From: Macrocystis pyrifera
Lineage: Eukaryota > Sar > Phaeophyceae > Laminariales > Laminariaceae
Reading direction: 5' to 3'
Length of the DNA: 64,000 nt
Assembly (NCBI GenBank): GCA_031763025.1
Contig: JASSKH010000005.1
Coordinates: 9,828,849-9,892,848 of the forward strand
Below are positions 50,766 to 61,369 of the stretch, in pieces; the first letter of the stretch is position 1; every line of letters starts with the position of its first letter. The position numbers were made by a program, and so were the translations under genes. The notes beneath the pieces are model-generated. The model was not told the DNA's origin. It saw nothing but the letters and a program-made list of their open reading frames with translations, and searched no databases.

Positions 50766-51593
50766 ATGCAGTTTTTCCCATATCATAATACTGGTAGCAA
50801 AGGCATAAAATATAGACCAAAAACTTGGCATGAAGGCGGACCGCCTCACATGCACACACATAAATAGAGCATGATCACCCAACATGCTCAATTGACATGA
50901 AGGTTGGGTCTCGTGGTGAGATACCCGTAAAACTTTATCGATTTCCGTTGGGCGATTGAAGTCTGGTTTGGACATTATTCCTAAAATCCCCGACATCAGG
51001 TGCACATACCAAGCGCCGAATGAAGGGGAGGGGTGGATGATGCAAGACATTAAGTCGACACCTACTGAACTCATGAAACAAACACCTTGCATTTGAACGA
51101 CCACATGACCAAAGAGAAGGAGCACCGAGCGATACGTAGATATCTTAAAGTCTTGAAGGATAGAAACCGGTACAAATTGTGAGGGGATAGTTGGCCAAGC
51201 TTTCGGCAGTGAAAGTCTACTCAGGAGCATTAGTGGGGTAGTTACCCATGGTGAAACGCACACATGACGGAGAAAGCGGCGTACGGGGCATCCCGATGTG
51301 TGAGTAAGACTTTGTGTTATGCAAGCCGTCCATGCACGGTAAAAATGACCTCCCTGGAGGAAATTAACCAGTACAGCAGCGGGGCAAGAATATAGAAGAT
51401 ACGATCGTGGGACGCCAGGATAGTTGCCATGCACATCACCTGACACAAATGAGGGGTACGTGTGTTAAGGGTGTTGAACTTGGCTCCAGGCTACGAGCCC
51501 GTGTGGTGCGCCGTCAAAAGAACTGAAGATACCAGACCCTCAACGAGTACTAGGATTTGGAAGTCCCAGTAACTTGAACAATCCCCACTACCA
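50766..51593. other. Probable LINE 5' leader or unassigned sequence
   Basis: The stretch between the tandem array and the first LINE frame has no recognised protein. A 243-residue frame is open on the minus strand (50715-51446) without any family motif and with low-quality composition. It is either chance or an antisense frame in the LINE leader. Confidence 0.35.
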
Positions 51594-51595
51594 TT

Positions 51596-52034
51596 ATGAA
51601 CACGAACAAGCTGGAGATACTCTCGGAGGAGATTCAGAGAAAGACGGTGAGGCGAGGTGGGTGGAGAAAGAAAGATTGACAGGGTAAAGTACTAGTAGTG
51701 CTGATATTTGGAGTTCCTAGCGACATGACGAGGATTGAGTTCAAGAGGAAGTGCGGCGAAGTACATAGGACTGTACTGCTTTGCAATAGGAAACGTAGAA
51801 CGGGAGGGAGAACACTTTCGAGTCACGCTAAAGACGAAAGCGAGCATGGAGTGGCAGAAGATAGAGACCGAAAAAGTGTCGGTATGGGTTAGAAGACTAG
51901 GATGGAGAGTATGCTTAGGTAATGGAATAGCGAAACTAAGACGAAGTCCTAGGGTGAACGAAGGTAAGGGGAAGCAGGAAACAGCAAGATACTCAAACGT
52001 ATTGGGGGAGAAAGGGAATGGGGGAGGAACATAG
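51596..52034 (+). pseudogene. LINE ORF1-like region
   Basis: An ATG at 51596 opens MNTNKLEILSEEIQRKT, followed by basic, Glu/Lys/Arg-rich sequence split over two frames (MTRIEFKRKCGE; FRVTLKTKASMEWQKIETEK). The basic composition and position upstream of the endonuclease suit a nucleic-acid-binding ORF1 product, but no zinc knuckle or RRM is clear. Confidence 0.5.
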
Positions 52035-52158
52035 CGGCGCAGAACAAGCAGACAAGAACAGGAACGGAAACGGAAAGAATGCTCAAAGAAGAGATAACAG
52101 AAATACTCGTAGCGACAACGGAGAAGGAACGACAGGTAAGACTAGAGCGGATAGTGAA

Positions 52159-52880
52159 ACGGAAAGGAGACTGAGAATAGGATCATGGAACATATGTGGG
52201 TTCGCCACGGAAGAGCGCAAAATAATCTAAATTGGCGAACAGGTAAGTAAGCGCGACCTAGACATAGTGATAATTAAAGAGTCGTGGGAGAAAGAAGGAG
52301 GGGGGTAGGACGCAAAGTTGGATAGTACGCATGGACAGGGAAAAAGAGGAAGGGACATAATAGCAAGAATAGGGGGGCGGGAGGCGTGGGGTTCCTAGTC
52401 AAAGAATACCTGTGTGACATAATAGAGGTCTAAATTCGACGAAATCACATGGATAAAGTTACCAGGGGAGCGGGGAGCGAAACATTACTTCTTAGGAACA
52501 TCTATATGCCCCCAGAGTCGAAGAATACGATCAAGTCCATACAGAGGAACTTCGGAGAAGTAGCAGTAGATGTATAGAAGTATAAAAGACAAGGAGAAGC
52601 AGCACTATTAATAGTGGGAATTTTTTATTCAAGAATTGGGAAGGCAAGCAAACTGAACGAGAACAACGGGGAAGTATCAAACAGTAAGAATGGGGAAGAG
52701 ATGTTAAAGTTCCTTATTCACCACGAAATGAAGACGTTGAACGACAGAGTACAAAAGGCAGAACCAGAATGGACTAGACAGTGCATACGAAAGGGAGAAA
52801 GCTCGATCCTTGATTTTGTAGTAGTAGAAAAAAAAGAAGTGGCAAGGAAACGGAACCACATGTATGCTCAGCGGACGTAG
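52159..52880 (+). pseudogene. LINE APE-type endonuclease, broken
   Basis: RLRIGSWNICGFATEERKII gives the first nuclease motif, DIVIIKESW the second catalytic Glu, IYMPPESKN the loop, and SSILDFVVVEKKE the last conserved Ser-x-x-x-Asp pattern. The central GDFN motif reads GIFY. Several stop codons and frame changes interrupt it, so this copy cannot make an active enzyme. Confidence 0.7.
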
Positions 52881-52962
52881 GAACTACGGATCACTGGCTA
52901 ATGTCGACAGACAGTCAGCAGACGAGCGTTATCAAACATAGACGAGGTAGGAAATTGTACAG

Positions 52963-55057
52963 ATGGAGATGGATAAACTAGAAGTAAAAGAGAAACGGGA
53001 AGAGTTCCAAGAAGAGATGTCCAAAAATGCAGAGCAATTTTCCGAGCTATTGGAAATAATAGGTACAACAAGGAATGATATCGAGAGGGATAATGCAGGA
53101 GCTAAGATAATAGAAGGATGGGAGCGGTTGATCAAGGCCACTGCAAGTAAAGCAATAGGGAAGAAGTTGATGGTATGCAACAGAGCACTAAAATGGTGGG
53201 ATGAGGAAGTGAAAGAGGCTATAAGAGAGGAGAAAGGCACACGCAAGATATACATCGAGCAAAACTACGACAGGATGGATAGAATAAGCCATAGCCAAAG
53301 AGAAAGCAAAATAGATGGTAGAGAAGAAGAAAGGAGTATGGAAAGACGTAGTAAATAAAACGAATGAAGACTTTGAGGGCGGGATGCAGCAGATGTGGGT
53401 AGGGGATACTGGGCAAACAAGCAAGAGAGGCAGACACGGGGATAGCTACCTTAAGAGGACAGACCGGTAAAATGGTTAGTAGTTCGAAGGGGAAGAGGGA
53501 AGTACTAGTAGAGCATTACCGTAAGCACGACGAACACCCACAGCCAACGAAATGTTCGACGCAGAATTCGAGAAGGAAATCAACCCGTGGGCTGAGGCGA
53601 ACATAGATGCATCAAAAAGGGAAGGCAGTGGTTCGGAAGGGTTACAGAGAGAGCTCACAAGGGAAGAAGTAAATAAGTGTGTAGCTAAACTTAAGAATAG
53701 AATGGCAGCAGGGGCAGACCAACTCGTGATTGAATTTAGGAAGGGAGGAAGAAGCCGGAGGAATGCGGCCAATGACACGGGGATGGAACGTCGGTGAGGA
53801 ATAGAATATACTATACTGGTAGCTAAAATGAAATGTTGTGGGGAATGGGAATTTGGAAACGACAGGCAGAGAAGTGTATGAGGGATACTACTGATTTGAG
53901 GAAGGATATTTGGTTTATATAGGAACGGCATCTTCGCTATTTTGTCAGAAGGCAAGAATAATAAGAATACTAATAATAATGATAGTACGGGGGAGTGGGA
54001 ATGCTTACCATGATGGTTATGTCGTATAACTGGATATGGGAAAACGAGTACGCACCTAGGAGGTAGAGAGAAGGAATAGCAGCAAACTTATCAAGAAAGG
54101 GGATAAGGCTGACCCGGGGAGCTACAGAGGGATAACGCCACTGAGCACAATAGGCAAAACATTTTGTGAGATTTTTAGACGATGGAATGGGAACGATGAT
54201 GGAGGAGAAAGACAAAATAAGCGAAGGGCAAGCAGGGTTTAGGCCAAACCGTAGCTGCGCAGACCATGTGTACGCCTTAGGTAGGATAATCCAAGGTAGG
54301 AAAGACGCGGGACTAACAACGTACTGTCTCTGGATTGTGGAAAAAACTGTGGGAAATAGGAATCAGAGGAAAAAAGTGGAGAATGATGAAGAAGATGACG
54401 GAATGTGCGAGAAGTACAGCGATGCTGCACGGGGAAATATCGAAGTATGTTGATATTTTACAAGAAGTTGCACAGGGATGCACGTTATCACCTAACCCAT
54501 TGTAGATATACCAGGTATATATATTAACGACCTGATAGTAGCAGTCGAAGCAGCAAGGCAGGGAGTCACGGTAGGGGAAGATACGGTGTCGGGATTGATG
54601 TTTGCGGATGACTTCGTGGGGATATCAGAAACGCCCGAAAGATTGCAGAAACAAATAGAGAAGGCGCTAGAATACACTACAAAACGGAGGGAGACGGCGA
54701 ACGTAAAAAATGAGCTGTAGTTGATTGAAACGAAGATAAGGTGAACCCGGTAAATTTCAGTTGGAAGTGAGGAGAAGAAAATTGCCGATCGTAGACCAGT
54801 ATACGTACCTCGGCGTAGAGATCTCTAAAGGCTACGCTTGGGATACACATATAGCAAAAGTAATAAGAAAGGGTAAATCACACGTAGATAAGATGGATGC
54901 GATCCTATTAATAGCAGATTCACACCTTGACACTAGGATTAAGAGATGTATCCTGATGAATGTGATAGTACCAAAAACTAGAATATGCAGGAGGAGCATG
55001 GGAAGGGAACGCGAAGCTCGTAAAACAGTTGGGAACAGTACATATGGCAGCAGCTAA
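52963..55057 (+). pseudogene. LINE reverse transcriptase, broken
   Basis: KLKNRMAAGADQLVIEF corresponds to the first RT motif and AGFRPNRSCADHVYALGRII to the conserved QxGFRxxRS motif. GLMFADDFVGISETPERLQK holds the catalytic FADD, and YTYLGVEISKGYAWDTHIAK the thumb-side motif. The upstream helical part (KREEFQEEMSKNAEQFSELL) has the linker character seen between nuclease and RT. Frame changes and stops occur between all of these pieces. Confidence 0.75.
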
Positions 55058-55539
55058 AAAAATCCCTGTAAGACGCTCAAGTACGACTATTTAGTAATTA
55101 CTATTATGCTTGCCATCCGACAATGTGTAGTGTTGCTCTAAAATAGACTATTAATAACAGAAAGTGAAGAACCCTCCAGAACAAAAGCGCGGCAGTATCA
55201 TACGACAAATCAAAACTGATTTGACGCTCATGAAGACTACTACAACCAGCATCCCTCCATCTCACCCACCAAAAACGACCTCTTCCCTCCTTAAGCACCC
55301 CCTAAGAAGCATCTACCAAAAACCCGTTGTCCATCAAAATGGTTGATTTATAACGGCTACGCGCATGTTTCGACGCGCAGAAGGTCGTGCGGTGTTGCTG
55401 GTCTACACTGCTATCGGTAGTACCTAGGAGAGAGTCGCTGCGGTTTTCCTCTCTAATAATACAGTATTAAGAGCAAAACTGGGAATGCAGCCACTCAAGA
55501 GACATGATAAAGTTGAAATGACAATATAAAGCAAGGAAC

Positions 55540-56144
55540 ATGCCAAAAAAGAGGTTGCCAATCATCATAGTTGATAGAGCTGTATGGGAGAAAGTAGCAA
55601 AACGGCGAGCTGGAACAAGGTGGGATGACGCACCAAGAGCAGAGCTGGGAATGCACCCACTCAAGAGACATGATGAAGTTGAAATGGCAATACAAAGCAA
55701 GGAACATGCCCCAAAAAAGGTTGCCAGTCATCATAGTTGATAGAGCTGTGTATGGAGAAAGTAACGAAACTGCGAGCTGGAATAAAGTGGGATGGCGTAG
55801 TTGAGAAAATATGGAAGGCTATAGGGGGAAACCAAGAAGAGCTATTGTCCCCGCGGGAAAGTTTGGGAGGTACAAGGCAGCAGTAGAAGAAAGGACAGAA
55901 AGAAGGGAAAATACAAGTATAATGTTATTAGAAAGAAGGGAAAGGCTAGCACTAAGAAACAAGGTGGAATCTGGGAAAACACTTAGAGATATATACGGGG
56001 GATTGAGCGAAGGAACAGGAAGGAAAACGTATTTGCGCAGCCCAATGGACTTCGCGAAAACGCTGAAACTGCGATTTCGCGTAGGTGACCTGGACCTGCC
56101 AGAAAAAAGAAAGAGTCATACCAGTAGCCGGGAGAAGGAGGAAG
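55540..56144 (+). pseudogene. LINE C-terminal region, with internal duplication
   Basis: LPIIIVDRAVWEKVAKRRAG and TRWDDAPRAELGMHPLKRHD are read once, then a shorter near-copy follows because of a 176-base tandem duplication. RYKAAVEERTERRENTSIML and GRKTYLRSPMDFAKTLKLRF follow, up to SREKEE, where the LTR element is inserted at 56145. The reading resumes after 58070. Confidence 0.65.
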
Positions 56145-58070
56145 TGTCATAGAGTCGAGCGGTGCGCGTGCTATGCATGATGGCGTAGTCTCGTCGGGCT
56201 CTCCGGCCGATATACTCACACTCAGAACCATCATGTATTAACTCGTTCTCGGAACAAACAGGGCCGTAGGCCGTCTGGCACACATGCACACACTCAAGCT
56301 CTTTCAGTTCGTTGCAAAGACTGCCACCTGCATTCCCGTTGTTTCACCCAGTCTGCGGAACATACGCCTGAGCCATCTCCTAGTTGTCTCAGTCGGTACT
56401 CTTCTGGTGTAGGCGAACACTGTCGGCAACAGGATAATCTATAAGAAGCTGGAGGGGTGGCAAAGGGTTGTGACCGTCTGCTCACATCCCCACAGTCTCC
56501 GGGTTCTATTCGCATCTTCCCGTTTTGCCTACATGCCGTGTCCACTTCTGGAAACCCCTCGGATCCTTGGATTACCACCGCAACATCCTCCCCAGCTGGT
56601 TTAGCCGGATAAGGCAAGCCACGCGATATCCTAGACGGTGGACCCGAGGTATTCTATGCCCGCCAAAATGAGGGAAGAAAACCCGGCTGATTTTTTTTTC
56701 GATAGGAAAGCCCCCCCCCCCTAATACGCACACTACATGCGTCGCCTTGCTCTCTTAACGCGGCGTACACTGTTACGCCCCCTCCAAGTACGTTCCTGAA
56801 TGCTCGCTTGACTCCTAAACTCCCTACAGTTCCCCCGACGTACAATACCTGTACCACCTAACACTGTTGTGCCAATCGATAGGAAATATCACAATCGTCG
56901 CGCCTCCAAGGTGAAAACTAGGCAAAAACAGAATGTCAGAGATCGCGAGGAACCCCGTTCCTTCGGACAATAGTATCCTATTGCCCCCTACTCCCGCCAT
57001 AGATGCACAGATCGAGATGACAGGGTCTTTTTTGCATTACTTCAACATAGCAATCACCTGGCGCCTCCAAAACAATGAACTCCTGCAAATTCGTAATGCT
57101 GTTGCCGAGCTAAATGGGTTAGTTTTTCCAAAGTGCCACTGGCCTAGAACAACGCCCCCCAGCGGTATCCCGCCCATCCTCCCCCGCTTAGAACAAGCGC
57201 TTCCAGAATCACCACCCCGGAGCAACAGTGTAAAACGCTCGTCTTCCATCAACCCCCCCGAAGCTCCGAAGCCGACACCACCAAGATAGGTGAGTCGGTG
57301 TTGCGCGCGTCTGTACTCGAAGATTGACCTCGGACGAGCTGCTCGATCTTCGGAACGGCGCGCCCGAAGCGCCACCCTCCCACCCCCGCCTCCCCACTCC
57401 GAATCCCCTCATTTCTGATGCCGTCAGCTCTTCCCAAGCGTTGTCGGCGAAGCGGACGCGCCCATACGGCGAGTAAAGTCGTAGACCTGCCCGGGCCGCC
57501 CCGCGCGCCCCTTTTCGCCCTCGAATTATTAGTATAGTGGTCGGCACACCACATTGTGGCTGTAGAAACCCGAGTTCAATTCTCGGATTGGACACTATGT
57601 CATAGAGTCGAGCGGTGCGCGTGCTATGCATGATGGCGTAGTCTCGTCGGGTTCTCCGGCCGATATAGCCTATGTTCCTCGAAAGGCTGCTCAGATATAC
57701 TCACACTCTGAACCATCATGTATTAACTCGTTCTCAGAACAAACAGGGCCGTAGGCCGTCTGGCACACATGCACACACTCAAGCTCTTTCAGTTCGTTGC
57801 AAAGACTGCCACCTGCATTCCCGTTGTTCCACCCAGCCTGCGGAACATACGCCTGAGCCATCTCCTAGTTGTCTCAGTCGGTACTCTTCTGGTGTAGGCG
57901 AACACTGCCGGCAACAAGATAATCTATAAGAAGCTGAAGGGGTGGAAAAAGGGTGTGACCGTCTGCTCACATCCCCACAGTCTCCGGGTTCTATTCGCAT
58001 CTTCCCGTTTTGCCTACATGCCGTGTCCACTTCTGGAAACCCCTCGGATCCTTAGATTACCACCGTAACA
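56145..58070 (-). mobile_element. Small LTR retrotransposon without gag-pol (TRIM/LARD-like), inserted in the LINE
   Basis: Two near-identical direct repeats, 56145-56585 (441 bases) and 57598-58070 (473 bases), start TGTCATAG and end in AACA, so the LTRs are TG...CA. On the minus strand the internal region opens with a tRNA-His primer site and closes with the purine tract GGGGAGGA directly before the last LTR. That fixes the orientation. The 1.0 kb interior shows no recognisable gag or pol. Structurally the element looks whole at its ends but must depend on a helper. The LTRs differ little, so it is fairly young and younger than the LINE it interrupts. A clean target duplication is not visible (possibly AAGT). 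Confidence 0.75.
57519..57597 (+). other. tRNA-His(GTG)-like sequence at the LTR element's primer site
   Basis: On the + strand GTATAGTGGTCGGCAC (D arm), CCACATTGTGGCTGTAG (anticodon arm, GTG) and CCGAGTTCAATTCTCGG (T arm) follow the tRNA-His plan. ATTGGACA follows as acceptor 3' strand and discriminator. The 5' acceptor strand does not pair properly, so this is not a functional tRNA gene. It abuts the LTR at 57598, and its complement on the minus strand is the element's primer-binding site, extended from the usual 12-18 bases to about 70. Confidence 0.7.
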
Positions 58071-58371
58071 TAAGTAGACAGATGTGCGCCCGTGTGGCAA
58101 ATCAATAGAGTAGAACTCACAGAGTAGGAGAATATGAAATGTACAAGGAGGAACGAGATGTGTTATAAGAGGAGATGAGGGAAATGGACGAATGTGACAT
58201 GGAGGAGTTTGATACACCAGATAGCAACGAGAAAACGATCACTAACTATCCTACCTAGAGGAGATAGATGGTGGCCACAGGCGGCCAAACAGGAAGGGGA
58301 TGTGCACAGCAAAAAGTTTTTATGTAAGATAGGGAAACAAGGTATTTATTAAGAGTAGGACTGGTGCTCCG

Positions 58372-58446
58372 TCTCGAAAGGGATGCGTGGTCAATAGTCA
58401 AAAGGCTAAGGCAAGCAACAAATTACTACGCCCCCCTTCCCCCCCC
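58372..58446 (+). mobile_element. LINE 3' terminus with C-rich tail
   Basis: GAAAGGGATGCGTGGTCAAT and GGCAAGCAACAAAT match the fragments at 7142-7200 and 29938-30022 (minus). In all three, ACG or a close variant is followed by a C-rich tract. This shows that those fragments come from the LINE family and that its 3' end is C-rich, not A-rich. Confidence 0.65.
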
Positions 58447-58904
58447 GGTACAAATCCCAGAGTCGACAATCATATCGTAGTCTACACACACACACGTCGA
58501 GGAGACGTTGACGCTCGTTTGCTTCCTACGTTACAATTTTGAGTTTTGTAAGAGTGTCCTGTCGGTAAATGGGATCACGGGGCGGGGGGGGACATCCACT
58601 ACTGTGGGAATTCTGAGCCCGCTACGCGAAACGTGAAAACCAACGCATGCACTGGGGGCGAGAAACACGATGACCACGGCTTGGCCTGAAGAAAGTCGTC
58701 TATTTAATAGGAAAAAAAGTCATTCGACACGAGCTGGGAAGTAAAAGTGATGGTCGAAAAACAAAAAAGGATGTGTAGTACTACTGGTGATTGTGACCCT
58801 GGACGACATGTGGGGTGTCGGGGCGTGCAGGGCTTCGTGGCATAGTACCTGGTACAGCAGTATATACCCGACGTGTACGTAGTTTGTAAAGTATACCATT
58901 TTTC

Positions 58905-59088
58905 TTTTTTTTTTTTTTCATCACTTTTACTTTCCAGCCTAACTCGTGGGAGGTTTTACCCTCAGCGACCTTCTGGACAAGCCGTGATCACAGGTGTCGT
59001 CGTCTTTTCCCCCTCGATTCTTGCCTTCATTTTTGTCGCGCATAGGGTTGGTTCAGCATTCCCACCGCTCGCCGATTTTCATCGAATG
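58905..59088 (+). repeat. Dispersed repeat, copy 2
   Basis: It matches 13681-13868 (CAGCGACCTTCTGGACAAGC, GTCGCGCATAGGG, GATTTTCATCGAA) after a T-rich tract. The stretch before it (58447-58904) shows nothing recognisable. Confidence 0.7.
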
Positions 59089-59352
59089 TACAGGTACCAT
59101 ACAAAGTGTAACGTGTACAAGTAAAAGGCGTAAAGCGTAAAGGCAGTGTGGAGTGTGGAGTGTGGAAAGATGCGGCAGCAAAAAAAAAAAAACGGTTTCA
59201 TAATCCCCCAACCCCGTATTCACATTGCCTACGACCGGTGGTGCAAAACCTGAATAAGGAAGAGACTGACTTGCCTGGTAGTCGCCATCGGTGTACCAAG
59301 GGTGAGATTAAGCTCTCGCTCTCGCTCGCTTCACTTTTCTGTTTCGTCTACC

Positions 59353-59691
59353 ATGGTAAACTTAGCTTTCAAGCGCGCGATAGCTGGCATGGGTGCGGTA
59401 AAAAATGGCGAGATCTCCAGCGTCGCCGGAGGTAGCACTCCCACGGGGGATGCTCTTGCAGCTGCAACAACAGGTCGTTCTCTGCAGCCAAACCAAGATC
59501 TCGAGTTACTCGACCGCATCTCTCTGTCGGAGAAGATGTCTGCCTTGCGGATGCACAAGCTGGCGATTGCTCTGAGGCCGATCGTGGGGAACGGCTCTAG
59601 TGGCGGGAGAACGATGCTTTTAACTGCGAGCCGGTGGGAGATTCGGAAGGCGATACTATCACTGTGTTGCACGCCGCCCACCACCTGCGAG
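59353..59691 (+). CDS. Possible first exon of an unknown gene
   Basis: An ATG at 59353, preceded by a CT-rich leader, opens MVNLAFKRAIAGMGAVKNGE and runs 113 codons through LLDRISLSEKMSALRMHKLA to TTCE, followed by GTAAGG, a good donor. Composition is balanced and not repetitive, unlike its surroundings. I do not recognise the protein, and the following exon is not clear; sequence around 59896-60070 stays open (VLAGESEKVYSYSYTSLYKV) but has no proven junction. It could equally be chance, since the opposite strand is also open. Confidence 0.3.
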
Positions 59692-59694
59692 GTA

Positions 59695-59870
59695 AGGACA
59701 AACCTGGTACTGCAGCAGTACTTCACCTGGTACTGGCACGTACCTGGTACACATCAACACACAGCGAGGAGCAGTTGAGACTTGAAACGTACCAGGTACC
59801 AAGTACGTGTTACGTACATACTGGTACCAGTACCAGGTATCGTACCAGGTACCTGGTGCACCGGTACGTT
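59695..59870. repeat. Cluster of palindromic TACCAGGTA/TACCTGGTA motifs
   Basis: About ten ACCTGGTAC, TACCAGGTA or GGTACCAG motifs fall within 175 bases, often overlapping, so the strands can fold in many ways. Single copies of the motif are scattered in introns across the window (for example near 9167, 9862, 13238, 19749, 36690 and 58846). Confidence 0.6.
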
Positions 59871-60356
59871 TCATACTGTCATACTGCAGTTGCTCTCCCA
59901 CAAAAGTGAAAGTGCTAGCCGGTGAATCGGAGAAGGTCTACTCGTACTCGTACACATCACTTTACAAGGTTCCCTCTGGGACGTGTCTAGGGGAGTGGCG
60001 CAAGAACGAATTGAAAACGATGGAGCATGCGATATTGCTTTTGTTTCATAGGCATACGGGTAAGTACTAATGCAAATATTATTAATAAAATGTCTGCGCA
60101 TACATTTTCGTTTATTAAGGATTTTTGTCGGAAAGATGATAAAATCATAATCGAAAGCCTTCCGGCATGCGCATAATCTGAGACGATTAATAGCTAAATG
60201 GTAGGCTCTTATTAGAGTGTTTGCGACTGAGGTAAGAAAAAAACGTTACTTCCGCCAACAAAAGTGAATTTCCTTCCCTTCTGATTTCGGTGTGTTTGCG
60301 AGTAAGGTAAACCAAATCCTGCAGGCGACGCCTCCGAAAAAATTAGAAGGGCAGTG

Positions 60357-61121
60357 TGAGGGTGTGTCCAAATAGAATCGAAATCGAAAATCGAAAATCG
60401 AATTGATAATAAACAAGGCGCTAATTGGTCCCTGATCAAAACATGTTTTCCTTCGTTTTTTAGGTTCCGAAAAAAGGAACGATTTACAACCCAATGCCAA
60501 AATCAAAAAGTTGACGGCTGGAAATCGAAAAGGAAATCGAAAGCACGAACAGCAACAATTCAGCACGTCCTACTGGTCAGCGCAGCCACGTCAAAATATC
60601 ACATCAGGATCGCCGTACAAAGCATCCAACCCACAGCTAGCACGTCAACATAGCCGCACAGACCCCCCGTAAACAGCCAGCAGGCGAACCACAACACCAG
60701 CCCCGACGTTCTCGGGCCTTTGTTTCCCGGCGTTCGAGCCAGAGCGAACATAGTTTGAGGAAAATTCAGCATGATACCCTCGAGAACGAGGTCGGAAGTT
60801 CGTTCTCAGTATAATTTCAAGTTTGATCTCGGGGCGTCAACGTTGGACGCGCCACCACCTCCATGGGAGGCCCAACGACCTCCCGGAATCGAATTGCCAT
60901 CGCGTTTGCCTGCTTGTGTGGTGGATCTGTGTTGCCGAGTGCTAGATTGCCGGCATGTGTGCACAGATGCGAACGGCCTACTAGGTTGTGCTCTCCGCTG
61001 CTTTCCGCCTGGACTTCTATTTCCACTTTTCGATTCTGTTTGGACACCTCGGCAATTTTTTATCGAAATCGAAATGACTTCGATTTTCGATTGAGCTTTT
61101 CGATTCTGTTTAGACACACCC
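60357..61121. mobile_element. Candidate inverted-repeat element (GGGTGTGTC ends)
   Basis: The left end AGGGTGTGTCCAAATAGAAT followed by CGAAATCGAAAATCG is mirrored at 61073-61121 by CGATTTTCGATT and CGATTCTGTTTAGACACACC. A further similar end lies near 61023-61045, so one copy may be nested in or next to another. It is 765 bases with no coding content, in the style of a MITE. The superfamily is not assigned. Confidence 0.5.
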
Positions 61122-61369
61122 TGAGACAACGCGGCAAACAGAAAAATAGTAATAATAAAAAAAAAACAGTGTGCGAGTAGCAACGGCAGCCCAGCAACGG
61201 TGTAGGCGTCAGAGTTGACCGTGGTGCCACCATTGCCATCCTACGACTGCAAGCAGCAGCACAGCAAGCGGCAGCCATTATTTTAATAGCGCTAGCCGCA
61301 GCTAGAGGCAGCATCAGTTGGAGGAACAAAATACAAACAGCGTCAGCACCAGCACCAACCAGCTTTCAT

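Larger units (their letters stand above)
51594..58446 (+). mobile_element. Non-LTR retrotransposon (LINE) with APE endonuclease and RT, decayed, interrupted
   Basis: The AT-rich, purine-rich coding strand carries, in order, an ORF1-like basic region (51596-52034), an APE-type endonuclease (IGSWNICGFATEE, DIVIIKESW, YMPPES, SSILDFVVV), and reverse transcriptase (KNRMAAGADQ, GQAGFRPNRSCADHVYALGR, GLMFADDFVGI, YTYLGVEISKG). A C-terminal region (WEKVAKRRAGTRWDD, RYTSSRE-like SHTSSREKEE) continues after an LTR insertion as YEMYKEERDV and ends near 58437 with a C-rich tail. Many stops and frame changes break all domains, and the GDFN motif of the nuclease is lost (GIFY). A 176-base tandem duplication lies at about 55480-55780. 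The clade is not resolved; an APE-type LINE such as L1 or Jockey relatives would fit. Confidence 0.85.

Noticed and set aside
57519-57594. Functional tRNA-His gene
   Set aside because: The 5' acceptor strand does not pair with the 3' strand, the anticodon stem has a mismatch, and the position directly against the LTR is explained by the primer site.
57209-57631. Protein gene inside the small LTR element
   Set aside because: Overlapping frames on both strands exist, but none has gag, protease, RT or integrase motifs.
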